This document shows positions 1 to 8,754 of a stretch of DNA of 54,057 nt, piece after piece (the first letter of the stretch is position 1; every line of letters begins with the position of its first letter). The notes under the pieces are model-generated. The model saw only the letters and a list, made by a program, of their open reading frames with translations. It had not been told where the DNA came from and ran no database searches. The stretch is from assembly GCF_016862075.1 (NCBI RefSeq), contig NZ_BOMG01000002.1, positions 1 to 54,057 of the forward strand, read 5' to 3'. Both the position numbers and the translations under genes were made by a program. The stretch is from Actinoplanes couchii (lineage in GTDB: Bacteria; Actinomycetota; Actinomycetes; Mycobacteriales; Micromonosporaceae).

Positions 1-1
1 C

Positions 2-952
2 TGTCACGTGATCGTGGAGGAGGCGCCGCTGGTGGAGCCGTCGTCGGAGCCGGTGGCGAGTCCTGAGGCGGTGCCGTGGGTGGTGTCGGCTCGGTCGGAG
101 CGGGCGTTGCGGGCACAGGCGGCTCGGCTGGCGGACTTCGTGGAGCGAACGAAACCGGATCCGGCCGACGTGGCCGGGGCGCTGCTGACCACCCGGACGC
201 TGTTCCGGCACCGTGCCATCGTGGTCGCTCCGTCGCATCACGACCGAGTGACAGCGCTGCGCGCGATCGCAGACGGCAAGTCCGGCTCGTACACTGCGGC
301 CGGACGCGCACGATCGGCTCGGACCGGGTTCATCGTGCCTGGTCAAGCCACCGGAAACGACTACTCCTCGTATCCCGTTTATGCGCGCTGTGTCGATGAG
401 GTGTCTGGTGCCCTCACGGAGGCGGGGGTATTGTCCAACCCGCACGCGGACGCCTTCACTGCGGCGGTGGCAATGTGCCGGCTGGCGGAGTCCTTCGGTG
501 TGGAGCCTGCGTTCCTGGTCGGCCGGGGTGTCGGCGAACTCGCCGCCGCTCACGTCGCCGGAATGGTCGGGCTGGCCGAGGCGGGCGCTGTGCTCGCCGG
601 GCGTGCACCCGTCGAGATCGAGTTCCGGCCCTCCACCACGGAGGTCTACTCGGCCGCCACCGGCCGGGTGCTCGATCCAGCGGAGACAGCCGCCCATCTG
701 AATGTAGAGGGGGAGCAGCAGATCGACGCGACGCTGGCCGAACTGCACGGCCGCGGAACGACGCGGCTGATCGACCTCGGCGACCCTGCCGCGCTGTCGA
801 TGGAGCGGCTCACCGCCCTCTTCGTGGCGGGCCTGCCGGTGCGCTGGACGGCGGTCGTCCCCGGGCTGGACGGGCGTCGTACGGATCTGCCGACCTACGG
901 CTTCCAGCGTGAACGCTACTGGATCGACGACTCGGGGGTGCTTGATGAGTGA
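2..952 (+). CDS. Modular type I polyketide synthase, C-terminal end (partial): KS tail plus degenerate AT
   Basis: The reading frame is open from the left edge and begins with the conserved end of a ketosynthase (CHVIVEEAP, the 'GTNxHVIVEEAP' tail). A KS-AT linker and an acyltransferase-like region follow, and the protein ends with the post-AT linker motif LPTYGFQRERYW. The AT is abnormal. The usual GHSxGE catalytic motif reads GRGVGE, so the Ser and His are both gone, and the GQGSQ motif reads PGQATG. About 100 residues are missing between this motif and the C-terminal part (ARAPVEIEF to LIDLGDPAAL). No ACP or thioesterase follows before the stop. I infer a non-catalytic AT remnant, so the terminal KS would need an ACP in trans, or the module is dead. 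The stop overlaps the start of the downstream ABC gene (ATGAGTGA), indicating one operon. The 5' part lies outside the window. Confidence 0.9.
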   Translation, partial: CHVIVEEAPLVEPSSEPVASPEAVPWVVSARSERALRAQAARLADFVERTKPDPADVAGALLTTRTLFRHRAIVVAPSHHDRVTALRAIADGKSGSYTAAGRARSARTGFIVPGQATGNDYSSYPVYARCVDEVSGALTEAGVLSNPHADAFTAAVAMCRLAESFGVEPAFLVGRGVGELAAAHVAGMVGLAEAGAVLAGRAPVEIEFRPSTTEVYSAATGRVLDPAETAAHLNVEGEQQIDATLAELHGRGTTRLIDLGDPAALSMERLTALFVAGLPVRWTAVVPGLDGRRTDLPTYGFQRERYWIDDSGVLDE

Positions 953-2771
953 GCAGACGACGCGGGAAAAGGGCGGTGGTGGCTTCCAGGCGGCCTTCAG
1001 CCTGCTGTGGGGCACGAGCCGCCCGCTCGGCGTCGCCTTGCTGGTGTACGGGGTGTTCGCCTCGATCGCGCCGGTGGCCGTGCTGATCACGCTGGGCAGC
1101 CTGATCCAGCGGATCGACACCACGGACCCCCAGGGATCCCTGTCGTCGCTGCACGGCACGCTCGTCGCGGTCGGCGTGACGTTCGTGCTGACCCTGTTGC
1201 TCGGGCCGATCCAGTCGGTGCTGGGTGGCCTGGTGAAGTGGCGGCTGGTCTACCACACCCAGGACCGGCTGATCGCCGCGGTGTCCCGCCCGGCCGGCAC
1301 CGGCCACCTCGAGGACCCCAAGGTCCTCGACGACCTGTCGATGGCACAGGGGAAGCTGGTCAACTACTACTCGGCGGATGCGCCGATGACAGTGGTCGGC
1401 GTGGTGGCCAAATATCTCAACGGCATCCTGGCGTGTGCCGTGCTGTCCTGGTGGCACTGGTGGCTGGGCATCGTCGTCCTGATCGCCTGGATCGCCATCC
1501 TGCGGCCGCAGTTGATGCTGGTGCAGAAGCAGGCCGGTGTCTTCTCCGCCCGGGCCGAGGTGATGCGCCGGGCCTTCTACCTGGAGGAACTGGCGACCCG
1601 GCCGGCGGCGGCCAAGGAGTCGCGGGTGTTCGGGCTCGGGCGTTGGCTCGTCGAAGCGTTTCGGGCACAGTGGATCCGGGCCATGGAGGGGTCCTGGGCG
1701 GTGCTGCGCAAGCAGGGCCGGCAAGCCGTCACGTTGTCGCTGTTCGTGTTCGCGACCATCGCCGGGGTGGCGACGCTGGTCGCCGAGGCGGCCTTCCACT
1801 CGGAGATCACCCGGGGCCGGATGGTCCTGCTGCTCGTGGTCCTGGTCGCCAGCTCGGCGCTCGGCGCACTGTCGATGGAGGACCTGCGCCTGCCGTGGAT
1901 GCTGAAGGGCCTGCCACGGCTGTCCGGACTGGAGAGCACGCTGGTCGAGGACCGGCCGTCCGGCTCGGCGCCGGTGCCCGACGGTCCGCTGCGGGAGGGC
2001 ATCCGCTTCGAGGGAGTGCGGTTCCGGTACGCAGGTTCCGACCGGGACGTCTTTGCCGGCCTCGACCTGACCATCGAGGCGGGCAGGTCCACGGCCCTCG
2101 TCGGCGTCAACGGCGCGGGCAAGACCACGTTCGTCAAGCTGCTGGCCGGTCTGCAGACGCCGACCGGCGGCCGGATCATGGTGGACGGCGCCGACCTGGC
2201 CGGATACCCCGCCCGGGACTGGCAGCGCCGGGTCGCGGTGGTGTTCCAGGATTTCGCCCGCTACCCGTTCTCGGTACGCGACAACATCACCATGGGCGCG
2301 CCGGCGCACCGCGACGACACCGAGGGCGTCGAGTGGGCGGCCCGGCAGGCGGGCGCGCTCGCGATCGTCGAGGGACTGCCACGAGGCTGGGACACCGGGC
2401 TCTCCCGAGAGTTCGACAACGGCGTGGATCTCTCCGGTGGGCAGTGGCAACGCATCGTCCTGGCCAGGGCGTTGTTCGCGGTACGGCACGGCGCGCGGGT
2501 CCTCGTGCTGGACGAGCCGACCGCCTGGCTGGACGCCCGGGGCGAGGCCGACTTCTTCGACCGCTTCCTGGACATCACCCAGGGCACGACCACGGTGATC
2601 ATTTCGCACCGTTTCTCCACCGTGCGCCGCGCCGACACGATCTGTGTGCTCGACGAGGGCCGCGTCGCCGAGTCGGGCGACCACGACTCGCTGGTATCGC
2701 GTGGCGGCCGCTACGCCGAGATGTTCGCGTTGCAGGCGGCGCGATTCGAGGAGGACGAGACCGATGACTGA
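945..2771 (+). CDS. ABC exporter half-transporter (TMD-NBD), first of a pair
   Basis: The protein has 608 residues: an N-terminal six-helix-type membrane domain (about residues 20-330) and a C-terminal ATPase domain (about 350-600). Walker A is GVNGAGKTT with Lys393, the signature is LSGGQ at 496-500, Walker B is VLVLDEP with Asp523/Glu524, and the switch His is His555 in IISHRFST. I chose the ATG at 945 because it overlaps the PKS stop codon and begins directly with a plausible MSEQTTREK N-terminus; an upstream in-frame ATG at 909 lies inside the PKS. The stop at 2769 overlaps the start of the next, similar gene, so the two halves are probably co-translated and act as a heterodimeric exporter. 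Position behind the PKS suggests export of, or resistance to, the product. The substrate cannot be read from the sequence. Confidence 0.93.
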   Translation: MSEQTTREKGGGGFQAAFSLLWGTSRPLGVALLVYGVFASIAPVAVLITLGSLIQRIDTTDPQGSLSSLHGTLVAVGVTFVLTLLLGPIQSVLGGLVKWRLVYHTQDRLIAAVSRPAGTGHLEDPKVLDDLSMAQGKLVNYYSADAPMTVVGVVAKYLNGILACAVLSWWHWWLGIVVLIAWIAILRPQLMLVQKQAGVFSARAEVMRRAFYLEELATRPAAAKESRVFGLGRWLVEAFRAQWIRAMEGSWAVLRKQGRQAVTLSLFVFATIAGVATLVAEAAFHSEITRGRMVLLLVVLVASSALGALSMEDLRLPWMLKGLPRLSGLESTLVEDRPSGSAPVPDGPLREGIRFEGVRFRYAGSDRDVFAGLDLTIEAGRSTALVGVNGAGKTTFVKLLAGLQTPTGGRIMVDGADLAGYPARDWQRRVAVVFQDFARYPFSVRDNITMGAPAHRDDTEGVEWAARQAGALAIVEGLPRGWDTGLSREFDNGVDLSGGQWQRIVLARALFAVRHGARVLVLDEPTAWLDARGEADFFDRFLDITQGTTTVIISHRFSTVRRADTICVLDEGRVAESGDHDSLVSRGGRYAEMFALQAARFEEDETDD

Positions 2772-4578
2772 CACCTCCCGGCACTCCGGCACGGAGGTCG
2801 TGCGGACGGTTCTGCGGTGGGGCTGGCGGGCGGCCCCGCGCGAGCTGGTCCGTTCGTGCGTGCTGTTCCTCGCCGGCACGCTGTGCCTGATGTTGTTCCC
2901 GGTCGGGCTGGCGATGATCGTGAATGCGATCGTCGACGGCGCGGCCGGCTGGCTGATCGCCGGCATCGCCTTCCTGTCCGTCATGATCACGCTGAACTGG
3001 CTGCTGACGATGCGGGTTCTGACCGAGGCGTCGATCCTCTGTGACCTGATCACGGTCTATCTCAACGCGCACATCGGCAAGCTGGTGAGCGAGGTGCGCG
3101 GCCTCGAGCACTTCGAGCGCCCGGAGTACCTCAACGAACTGGAGATGATCGAGGAGAACCGGCTCCAGCTCGGCATCTGGCCACGACACGCGTTGTTCGT
3201 GCTCCAACTGGCGATGTACGCGATCGGCATCGTCGTGATCTTCGCGGTGATCTACCCGCCGCTCGCCGTACTCCCGATCTGCGTAGTGGCGGCTCTCTTC
3301 GGCGAGCAGTTCGCGATCCGGCTGCGCGAGCGTACCGACGAGGAGCTGGCCCCCGACCGCCGGTATGCCGCGGAGCTGTTCAATCTCGCCACCTCCGAAG
3401 CGGCCGCGCGCGAGCTGCGGGTCTACGGCGCCGTGGACGAGCTGCACGACCGGCATCGGGCGACTGCCGACCGGATCCGGCAGCGGGCCGGCCGGGCTGT
3501 TGTGGTGGGTGGCCTCTGGCAGATCGCCGGCTGGCTGATCTTCGCGGCGGGCTTCCTGGCCGGGCTCGTGGTGATCGCCGTCCGGGCGGGCCGCGGCGAG
3601 GCCACGCTGGGCGAGGTCGTACTCGCGGCGACGGTCGTCCTGCGGGCCCAGACATTGATCATTCCGGCCGCCAACGGGCTGGCGAAGATGCTGGCCGCCG
3701 CTCGGACCGCCCGCCGGATCCTGTGGCTGGAGGACTACGCGTCCGCCGACGTGCGGCCGGCCGAGCAGGCCGCGGAGGGCTACCTCCCGGTGCCCGACCG
3801 GCTCAGCCGCGGGATCACCCTGGAGGGTGTGCGGTTCGTCTACCCCGGGACGACCAGGCCGGTGCTCGACGGGGTCGACCTGCACCTCGAAGCGGGCACG
3901 GCGGTCGCGCTGGTCGGGGAGAACGGCGCTGGCAAGAGCACCCTGGTCAAACTGCTCACCGGTATGTACGAGCCCACCGGCGGCCGCATCGTGGTGGACG
4001 GCTTCCCACTCGCCGCCATGGACATCGCCGACTGGCGGGCGCACACGTCGGCGGTCTTCCAGGACTTCGCCCGGATGGAGCTGGTCGCGCGGGAGTCGAT
4101 CGGCGTGGGTGACCTGGCACAGATCGACGATCCGGTCGCGGTGCGGGACGCGGTCGACCGGTCAGGCGCCGCCGAGGTCGTCGACGCGCTGCCGCAGCAG
4201 CTTGACACCCTGCTGGGGAAGTCCTTCACCGACGGCCGGGAGCTGTCCGGCGGCCAGTGGCAGCGGATAGCGGTGGCCCGGGGCATGATGCGCACCACGC
4301 CCCTGCTGCTGGTGCTCGACGAGCCGACGGCCAGTCTGGACACCGTCGCCGAGGCGGCGCTCTTCGAGCGGTACATCGCCGCGGTACGCGCGGCGGCCCG
4401 CGAGGTGGGCGCGATCACGCTGCTCGTCTCGCACCGTTTCTCGACTGTACGGATGGCGGACCGCATCGTGGTGTTCGACGGCGGCAAGGTCGTCGAGAGC
4501 GGTGACCACGCGACCCTGTACGCCGCGGGCGGCCAGTACGCCGAGCTGTACGAGGCGCAGGCCCGGTCGTACCGGTAG
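2764..4578 (+). CDS. ABC exporter half-transporter (TMD-NBD), second of a pair
   Basis: The protein has 604 residues and the same architecture as its upstream neighbour, with membrane helices in the first 320 residues followed by an ATPase domain. Walker A is GENGAGKST with Lys391, the signature LSGGQ starts at 494, Walker B is LLLVLDEPTASLD with Asp519/Glu520, and the switch His lies in LVSHRFST. The ATG at 2764 overlaps the preceding stop (ATGACTGA), which fixes the start; a longer in-frame extension would lie inside the upstream gene. Both ATP sites look intact in both partners, so there is no sign of a degenerate site. The inferred role is heterodimeric export of the polyketide/peptide product. 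The gene ends the first operon, and an 84-bp gap with its own promoter-like sequence follows. Confidence 0.93.
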   Translation: MTDTSRHSGTEVVRTVLRWGWRAAPRELVRSCVLFLAGTLCLMLFPVGLAMIVNAIVDGAAGWLIAGIAFLSVMITLNWLLTMRVLTEASILCDLITVYLNAHIGKLVSEVRGLEHFERPEYLNELEMIEENRLQLGIWPRHALFVLQLAMYAIGIVVIFAVIYPPLAVLPICVVAALFGEQFAIRLRERTDEELAPDRRYAAELFNLATSEAAARELRVYGAVDELHDRHRATADRIRQRAGRAVVVGGLWQIAGWLIFAAGFLAGLVVIAVRAGRGEATLGEVVLAATVVLRAQTLIIPAANGLAKMLAAARTARRILWLEDYASADVRPAEQAAEGYLPVPDRLSRGITLEGVRFVYPGTTRPVLDGVDLHLEAGTAVALVGENGAGKSTLVKLLTGMYEPTGGRIVVDGFPLAAMDIADWRAHTSAVFQDFARMELVARESIGVGDLAQIDDPVAVRDAVDRSGAAEVVDALPQQLDTLLGKSFTDGRELSGGQWQRIAVARGMMRTTPLLLVLDEPTASLDTVAEAALFERYIAAVRAAAREVGAITLLVSHRFSTVRMADRIVVFDGGKVVESGDHATLYAAGGQYAELYEAQARSYR

Positions 4579-4583
4579 GCGGG

Positions 4584-4634
4584 ATAACCCCATCCATGAC
4601 CCCCCCCTGTCCGTCCTCGAATAGGGTTATAGTT
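4584..4634 (+). promoter_or_regulatory. Probable promoter/operator of the MoxR operon
   Basis: The gap between the ABC gene and the MoxR gene contains an inverted pair ATAACCC (4584-4590) and GGGTTAT (4624-4630). A TATAGT hexamer that could be a -10 element overlaps the right arm (4629-4634). No convincing -35 is visible. The ribosome-binding site GGAGG lies just before the ATG at 4663. The palindrome differs from the TAGGGG sites of the downstream cluster, which argues that the MoxR unit is separately regulated. Confidence 0.35.
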
Positions 4635-4662
4635 CCGGTATGCGAACCACGGAGGCGCCCAG

Positions 4663-5805
4663 ATGACCACTGTGACGGCGGACGACGACGGGGACGACCT
4701 CACGCGGACGAGTGTCGGGCAGGCGCCGGTCGCCCTGGAAGCGCTCGGCGTCGCGGTCTCCGCGGGCGTGCCGGTGTTGCTCTGGGGCAGCCCGGGCACC
4801 GGCAAGACCTCGGCGATCGTCGCCCTCGGCGACGCGCTGGGGTGGCACACCGAGGTGGTCGTCGGCTCGATCCGCGAGCCGTCCGACTTTGCCGGCCTGC
4901 CGGTCGTCGAGAGCGGCACGGTCCGCCTCGCCGCGCCCTCCTGGGCGAACCGGCTGGCCGAGGCGGGCCGTGGGTTGCTCTTCCTGGACGAGCTGACCAC
5001 CGCTCCGCCCGCGGTCCAGGCCGCGATGCTGCGGATCGTGCTGGAGCGGGTGGTCGGCGACCTGACCCTGCCGGATCAGGTGCAGATCGTCGCCGCGGCC
5101 AACCCGCCCGGCGAGGCCGCGGACGGCTGGGACCTCGCGCCGCCGCTGGCCAACCGGATGGTCCACCTGGAGTGGAAGGTCGATGCCAAGCAGGTGGCGC
5201 AGGGCATGGCGACCGGCTTCCCGCAGCCGTCGTTCCTGCTGCCGGACAGCCCGCCGGATGTGGCGTACGGGTCGGTCGCGCGCACCGTGGTGGCCACCTT
5301 CCTGCGTGCCCGGCCGGAGCTGGTCCTGCAGGTGCCGTCGAACACGGCTGAGGCGAGCAAGGGCTGGCCCAGTCCTCGGAGCTGGGAGATGGTCGCCAAG
5401 CTGCTCGGCGCATGCGAGACCGTCAAGGCTTCGCCCGAGGTCTTCGCGGCGCTCGTGGTCGGCGCGGTGGGTGAGGGCCCGGCCCTGGAGTTCCTCTCCT
5501 GGCTACAGGACTCCGACCTGCCCGACCCGCACGCAGTGCTGGCCGCGCCGCAGGAGTTCGTGCTGCCCGAGCGCAGCGACCGTGCCTTCGCGGTGCTCAC
5601 CGCGGTGGCCGCGCTAGCCATCGCCCGTGGCGACCGGGCGTCCTGGATGGCGGCGTGGCAGGTGGTGGGCCGGGCGGCGGACGTGGCGCCCGATGTCGCG
5701 GCTCTGGTGGCTCGCAGGCTCGCGAGCAAGCGGCCCGAGGGCGCGCCACTGCCGGTCGAGGTGACCAAGCTGCTGCCCATCCTGCGTGCGGCGGGCCTGC
5801 TGTGA
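4663..5805 (+). CDS. MoxR-family AAA+ ATPase
   Basis: The protein has 380 residues. Walker A is GSPGTGKT (Lys48), Walker B is LLFLDELTT (Asp109/Glu110), and the sensor region reads VAAANPPGEAADGWDLAPP, followed by the Arg-containing LANRMVHLEW, all typical of MoxR ATPases. MoxR proteins act as chaperones that load or activate partner proteins carrying a VWA domain. The next gene supplies such a partner and a third repeat protein follows with a start/stop overlap, so the three form one functional unit. The start at 4663 has a GGAGG Shine-Dalgarno about 10 bases upstream. There is no sequence link to secondary metabolism, so it may be a resident or conflict-related module rather than part of the biosynthetic cluster. 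Confidence 0.9.
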   Translation: MTTVTADDDGDDLTRTSVGQAPVALEALGVAVSAGVPVLLWGSPGTGKTSAIVALGDALGWHTEVVVGSIREPSDFAGLPVVESGTVRLAAPSWANRLAEAGRGLLFLDELTTAPPAVQAAMLRIVLERVVGDLTLPDQVQIVAAANPPGEAADGWDLAPPLANRMVHLEWKVDAKQVAQGMATGFPQPSFLLPDSPPDVAYGSVARTVVATFLRARPELVLQVPSNTAEASKGWPSPRSWEMVAKLLGACETVKASPEVFAALVVGAVGEGPALEFLSWLQDSDLPDPHAVLAAPQEFVLPERSDRAFAVLTAVAALAIARGDRASWMAAWQVVGRAADVAPDVAALVARRLASKRPEGAPLPVEVTKLLPILRAAGLL

Positions 5806-5827
5806 CCCGGACGGCCGGGGCCCGCTG

Positions 5828-7099
5828 ATGGAGCCGGGCGTCCGGTTCCTGGGCCTCGACGAGCTGCCGGTCGAGGCCCGGCAGAAGTGGGCGGCGTCCC
5901 GGGTGTGGGCCGCGCGGCAGGCGCCCTACCTGGCCACCGCCCTGCTCGCGCTCGTCGCGGTCGTGGTCGACCAGAGCGAAGTGCACGGCCCCGCGCCGTA
6001 CGACCTGCGCCGCTTCCCCGTCGACCGCGGGTGGCGGGTCTACCTGGATCAGGCGGAGCTGACCGAACTGCCGGTGCCGGTCATCGGCTACTGGCTGGTC
6101 CATCAGGTGACCCACCTGATCCGTGACCACGCCGTCCGCTACCCAGGCACGGCCGCGGCCGGCGGCGCGCCCCTGGGCAACCGGGATCCGGACAGCGTCC
6201 GGTGGAACGTGGCCACCGACTGCGAGATCAACGACGACCTGAACGCGGGTGCCGTCGAGCTGCCGGAGGACGCGCCGCTGCCCGGGCACTTCGACCTGCC
6301 CGACGGATGGCTGGCCGAGCAGTACTGGCACGCGCTGGAGGGCAGTGTCCTGCCCGATGTGGACTGCGGTAGCGGCACTGACGGCGAGGCCCGCGACTGG
6401 GACTCCGACAAGCCGGGTGTCGACGGCCCGAGCGGCGAGCTGATCAAGCGTGAGGTCGCCCGGCGGGTGCTGGAGAGCATGGAAGCCGGCGGGATGCCTG
6501 GCGGCTGGCAGCGCTGGGCCGAGCAGCTCACCTCTCCGCGGGAGAACTGGCGCCGGCACCTGTCGTCCACGATCCGCCGCGGAGTGGCCGACGTGGCCGG
6601 CCGGATAGACTTCACCTATCAGCGGCCGTCGCGCCGCAACGGCGTCTCACCCGGCGTGATCCTGCCCAGCATGCGCCAGCCCGCGCCCCGGGTGGCGATC
6701 CTGATCGACACCTCCGGCAGCATGCGCGACGCCCAGCTCGGCCAGGCGCTCGCCGAGGTCAACGGGGTGGTCCGCAGCATCGGGGTGGCGCGCCGGGACC
6801 TGCGGGTGATCTGCTGTGACGAGAAGGCGTACAACGCGCAGAAGGTCTTCGACGCCCGCGCCATCCAGTTGGAGGGCGAGGGTGGTACCGACCTGCGGGA
6901 GGGCCTCGCGGCGGTCGCCGAGCTCCGGCCCACGCCACACCTGGTGGTCGTCCTGACCGACGGGCACACACCATGGCCCGAGCAGGCCCCGCGCGGGCAG
7001 CAGGTCGTGGTCGGTCTGCTCGACCGGGAAGGGACGGTGCCGCCGTGGGCCAAGCGCATTCTGATCGACACCAGAGCCGAGGCGGGAGAAACAGAGTGA
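5828..7099 (+). CDS. DUF2201-type metallopeptidase-like / VWA domain protein
   Basis: The protein has 423 residues. The N-terminal half resembles the putative metallopeptidase domain of DUF2201 proteins. It contains HQVTHLIRDH at the position of the HExxH-like helix, with Gln in place of the catalytic Glu, followed by WNVATDCEINDDL. The C-terminal part is a von Willebrand A domain with an intact MIDAS start DTSGS (Asp294), a later Thr in GGTDLREG and the Asp in LTDGH. Such proteins are the usual substrates or partners of MoxR ATPases. I placed the start at ATG 5828, after the stop of the MoxR gene; a longer frame would overlap that gene. The stop is joined to the next start (GTGA). The Glu-to-Gln change suggests the metallopeptidase fold is structural or inactive here; this is inference. 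Confidence 0.85.
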   Translation: MEPGVRFLGLDELPVEARQKWAASRVWAARQAPYLATALLALVAVVVDQSEVHGPAPYDLRRFPVDRGWRVYLDQAELTELPVPVIGYWLVHQVTHLIRDHAVRYPGTAAAGGAPLGNRDPDSVRWNVATDCEINDDLNAGAVELPEDAPLPGHFDLPDGWLAEQYWHALEGSVLPDVDCGSGTDGEARDWDSDKPGVDGPSGELIKREVARRVLESMEAGGMPGGWQRWAEQLTSPRENWRRHLSSTIRRGVADVAGRIDFTYQRPSRRNGVSPGVILPSMRQPAPRVAILIDTSGSMRDAQLGQALAEVNGVVRSIGVARRDLRVICCDEKAYNAQKVFDARAIQLEGEGGTDLREGLAAVAELRPTPHLVVVLTDGHTPWPEQAPRGQQVVVGLLDREGTVPPWAKRILIDTRAEAGETE

Positions 7100-7818
7100 C
7101 CCAGAGCCCCGATCGGGCCGCGTGGCGCGGCGCCGGTTTCGCCGACGATGAGATCGACAGCTGGATCCGGTGGGGGATACCACTGCCGGGCGCCGTCGCG
7201 TGGCGGTCCGCTGATGTGCTGACTGGTTCCCGGGCCGCACAGTGGACGATCGCCGGGGTCACGCCGGAGACGGTCGCGCATTGGCGGGCGGCCGGGGTCG
7301 AGTCCACCGAGGCTGTCCGCTGGCACGAGCTGGGTTTCGCCTTCGCGCAGGTGCGCGACTGCAAGCGCCGTGGCCTCGGCCCGGAGAAGGCGCTCGGGGA
7401 GGCGAAGAAGTCCGCCGAGCGCAAGGCCGCGGCCGCCAAGCCGGTGGCCGGTCAGGTGGATGTGCCGGTTCCGTTGTTCGAGGGCGACGACGACGGGCTG
7501 GCGATCGTCGTCCGGATGGTGAGCGATGCGCCGCCGGAGTGGGCGGCCGAGGAGATCTCGGCGGCCGACGCGAAGGTGTGGTCGCTGATCGGGCTTCAGC
7601 CCGCTGAGGCGGGCCGGCTGGCCCGGCAGGGTTGTGCCCCCGAGGACGTGGCACGGCAGTGGTGGCGCGCAGGCATCGCGTACGACGAGGTCGCGGACTG
7701 GATCGGCGCCGGGTTCTCGCCCGCGGAGGCCACCGAGCAGCGCGCGCAGGGTGTCACCGCCGAGCAGGCGGCCGCCCTGCGCGCGCTGCGCAACAACGAC
7801 GAGGGTGTCGACTGGTAG
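7096..7818 (+). CDS. W/G-repeat helical protein in the MoxR-VWA operon, function unknown
   Basis: The protein has 240 residues. It is built largely from short helical repeats of the form W-x-x-A-G-hydrophobic-x-x-x-E-hydrophobic-x-x-W. Copies include WRGAGFADDEIDSWIRWG, WTIAGVTPETVAHWRAAG, WWRAGIAYDEVADWIGAG and GFSPAEATEQRAQG. A Lys/Ala-rich segment separates the N-terminal and C-terminal repeat groups. I do not recognise a named family. The GTG start overlaps the stop of the VWA gene by two bases, so it is translationally coupled and probably works with the MoxR/VWA pair, for example as a substrate-binding or scaffold subunit. No catalytic motif is visible. It ends 10 bases before the convergent methyltransferase gene. 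Confidence 0.7.
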   Translation: MTQSPDRAAWRGAGFADDEIDSWIRWGIPLPGAVAWRSADVLTGSRAAQWTIAGVTPETVAHWRAAGVESTEAVRWHELGFAFAQVRDCKRRGLGPEKALGEAKKSAERKAAAAKPVAGQVDVPVPLFEGDDDGLAIVVRMVSDAPPEWAAEEISAADAKVWSLIGLQPAEAGRLARQGCAPEDVARQWWRAGIAYDEVADWIGAGFSPAEATEQRAQGVTAEQAAALRALRNNDEGVDW

Positions 7819-7827
7819 GTGTGGCGG

Positions 7828-8691
7828 TCACGGCCGTTCGGCGGTGACCAGCCAGCCCTGCCCCACATCGGCGTTGAGCGGGCGGCCGTAGTCGGCTCCA
7901 TAGTCGGCCGCCCGCCGTGCAGTGGCCTGCCATCCGTGCCGGCCCAGCCAGACGTCCGGTCGTTCCGACAAGCCCGACTTGTAGAGGGTCTGCGCGGCTC
8001 CGGCCAGCGGATTGGCTTTCTGTCGTGCCACCGTGGACCGATCCTGGTGGCCCAGGGCGAGCCGGCTGCCCGGCGCGGAGAGCCCGCTGATCCGCCCGAT
8101 CAGCTGCTCGCAGTCGGCCTCGGTGAGGTAGACGAGCAGGCCCTCGGCGGTCCACGCGGTGGGCCTGCCGGGCTGGAAGCCGGCCTCGACGAGTGCTGAC
8201 GGCCAGTCTTCGCGCAGGTCGATCGGCACTTGCGTGCGGCCTGCCGCGGGTTTGGTGCCCTCGCGCGCGACGACCCCCTGCTTGAACGCGAGAACCTCGG
8301 GCAGGTCGATCTCGAAGACCCGGGTCCGGTCCGGCAGGTCGAGTCGGAAAGCGCGGGTGTCCAGTCCGGCGGCGAGGATCACCACCTGGTCGCAGGTCTG
8401 CGCGGCGGTCCGTACGAAATCGTCGAAGAACCGGGTGCGTACCGCGATGAAGTGTGGCATGGCCCGGTAATGGGCGAGGTTGCCCGGGCGGAGGTAGCGC
8501 AGCAGACCGCGCCAGCCGGCCCCCCGGCCGCCAGCGCCGCGCCTGATCGGCGGCGCGGCTGCCACGAACTGTTCCGCTAGCGGATCGGCGAACAGCCGAT
8601 CGGGTCGCCGGGTCTCCGCGGCGCGGAACCTGGCGACGGCGATTGCGGTTTGACCGACCCCTTGGGGAGCGACTGGCTGAACCATGGGCAC
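7828..8691 (-). CDS. Class I SAM-dependent methyltransferase, LCM/PPM1 (TIGR00027-like) family
   Basis: The protein has about 287 residues. The N-terminus TAIAVARFRAAE and RLFADPLAEQF, the SAM-binding VVILAAGLDTRAFRLDLP and the acidic FEIDLPEVLAFK are hallmarks of the leucine carboxyl methyltransferase-like family common in actinomycete secondary metabolism. The first start is GTG at 8691; ATG at 8685 is an alternative and neither has a strong Shine-Dalgarno. It is transcribed leftward, downstream of the aldolase gene, from a control region holding two TAGGGG/CAGGGG half-sites, which ties it to the cluster regulon. Its substrate, probably a carboxyl or hydroxyl group of the product or an intermediate, cannot be read from the sequence. 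Confidence 0.88.
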   Translation of the reverse strand: MPMVQPVAPQGVGQTAIAVARFRAAETRRPDRLFADPLAEQFVAAAPPIRRGAGGRGAGWRGLLRYLRPGNLAHYRAMPHFIAVRTRFFDDFVRTAAQTCDQVVILAAGLDTRAFRLDLPDRTRVFEIDLPEVLAFKQGVVAREGTKPAAGRTQVPIDLREDWPSALVEAGFQPGRPTAWTAEGLLVYLTEADCEQLIGRISGLSAPGSRLALGHQDRSTVARQKANPLAGAAQTLYKSGLSERPDVWLGRHGWQATARRAADYGADYGRPLNADVGQGWLVTAERP

Positions 8692-8722
8692 AGTTTCACA
8701 GGGCCGCCCGCCGCTGGAGAAG

Positions 8723-8754
8723 GACGTTAGGGGTGCCGCCCGGACAAACAGGGG
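8723..8754 (-). promoter_or_regulatory. Control region of the methyltransferase gene with two G4 half-sites
   Basis: TAGGGG (8728-8733) and CAGGGG (8749-8754) lie as a direct repeat on the + strand, with starts 21 bases apart. On the minus strand the first overlaps TAACGT (8728-8723), a candidate -10 about 32 bases before the GTG start. The second touches the stop codon of the aldolase gene. The half-site matches those in the other control regions of the cluster. Confidence 0.4.
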
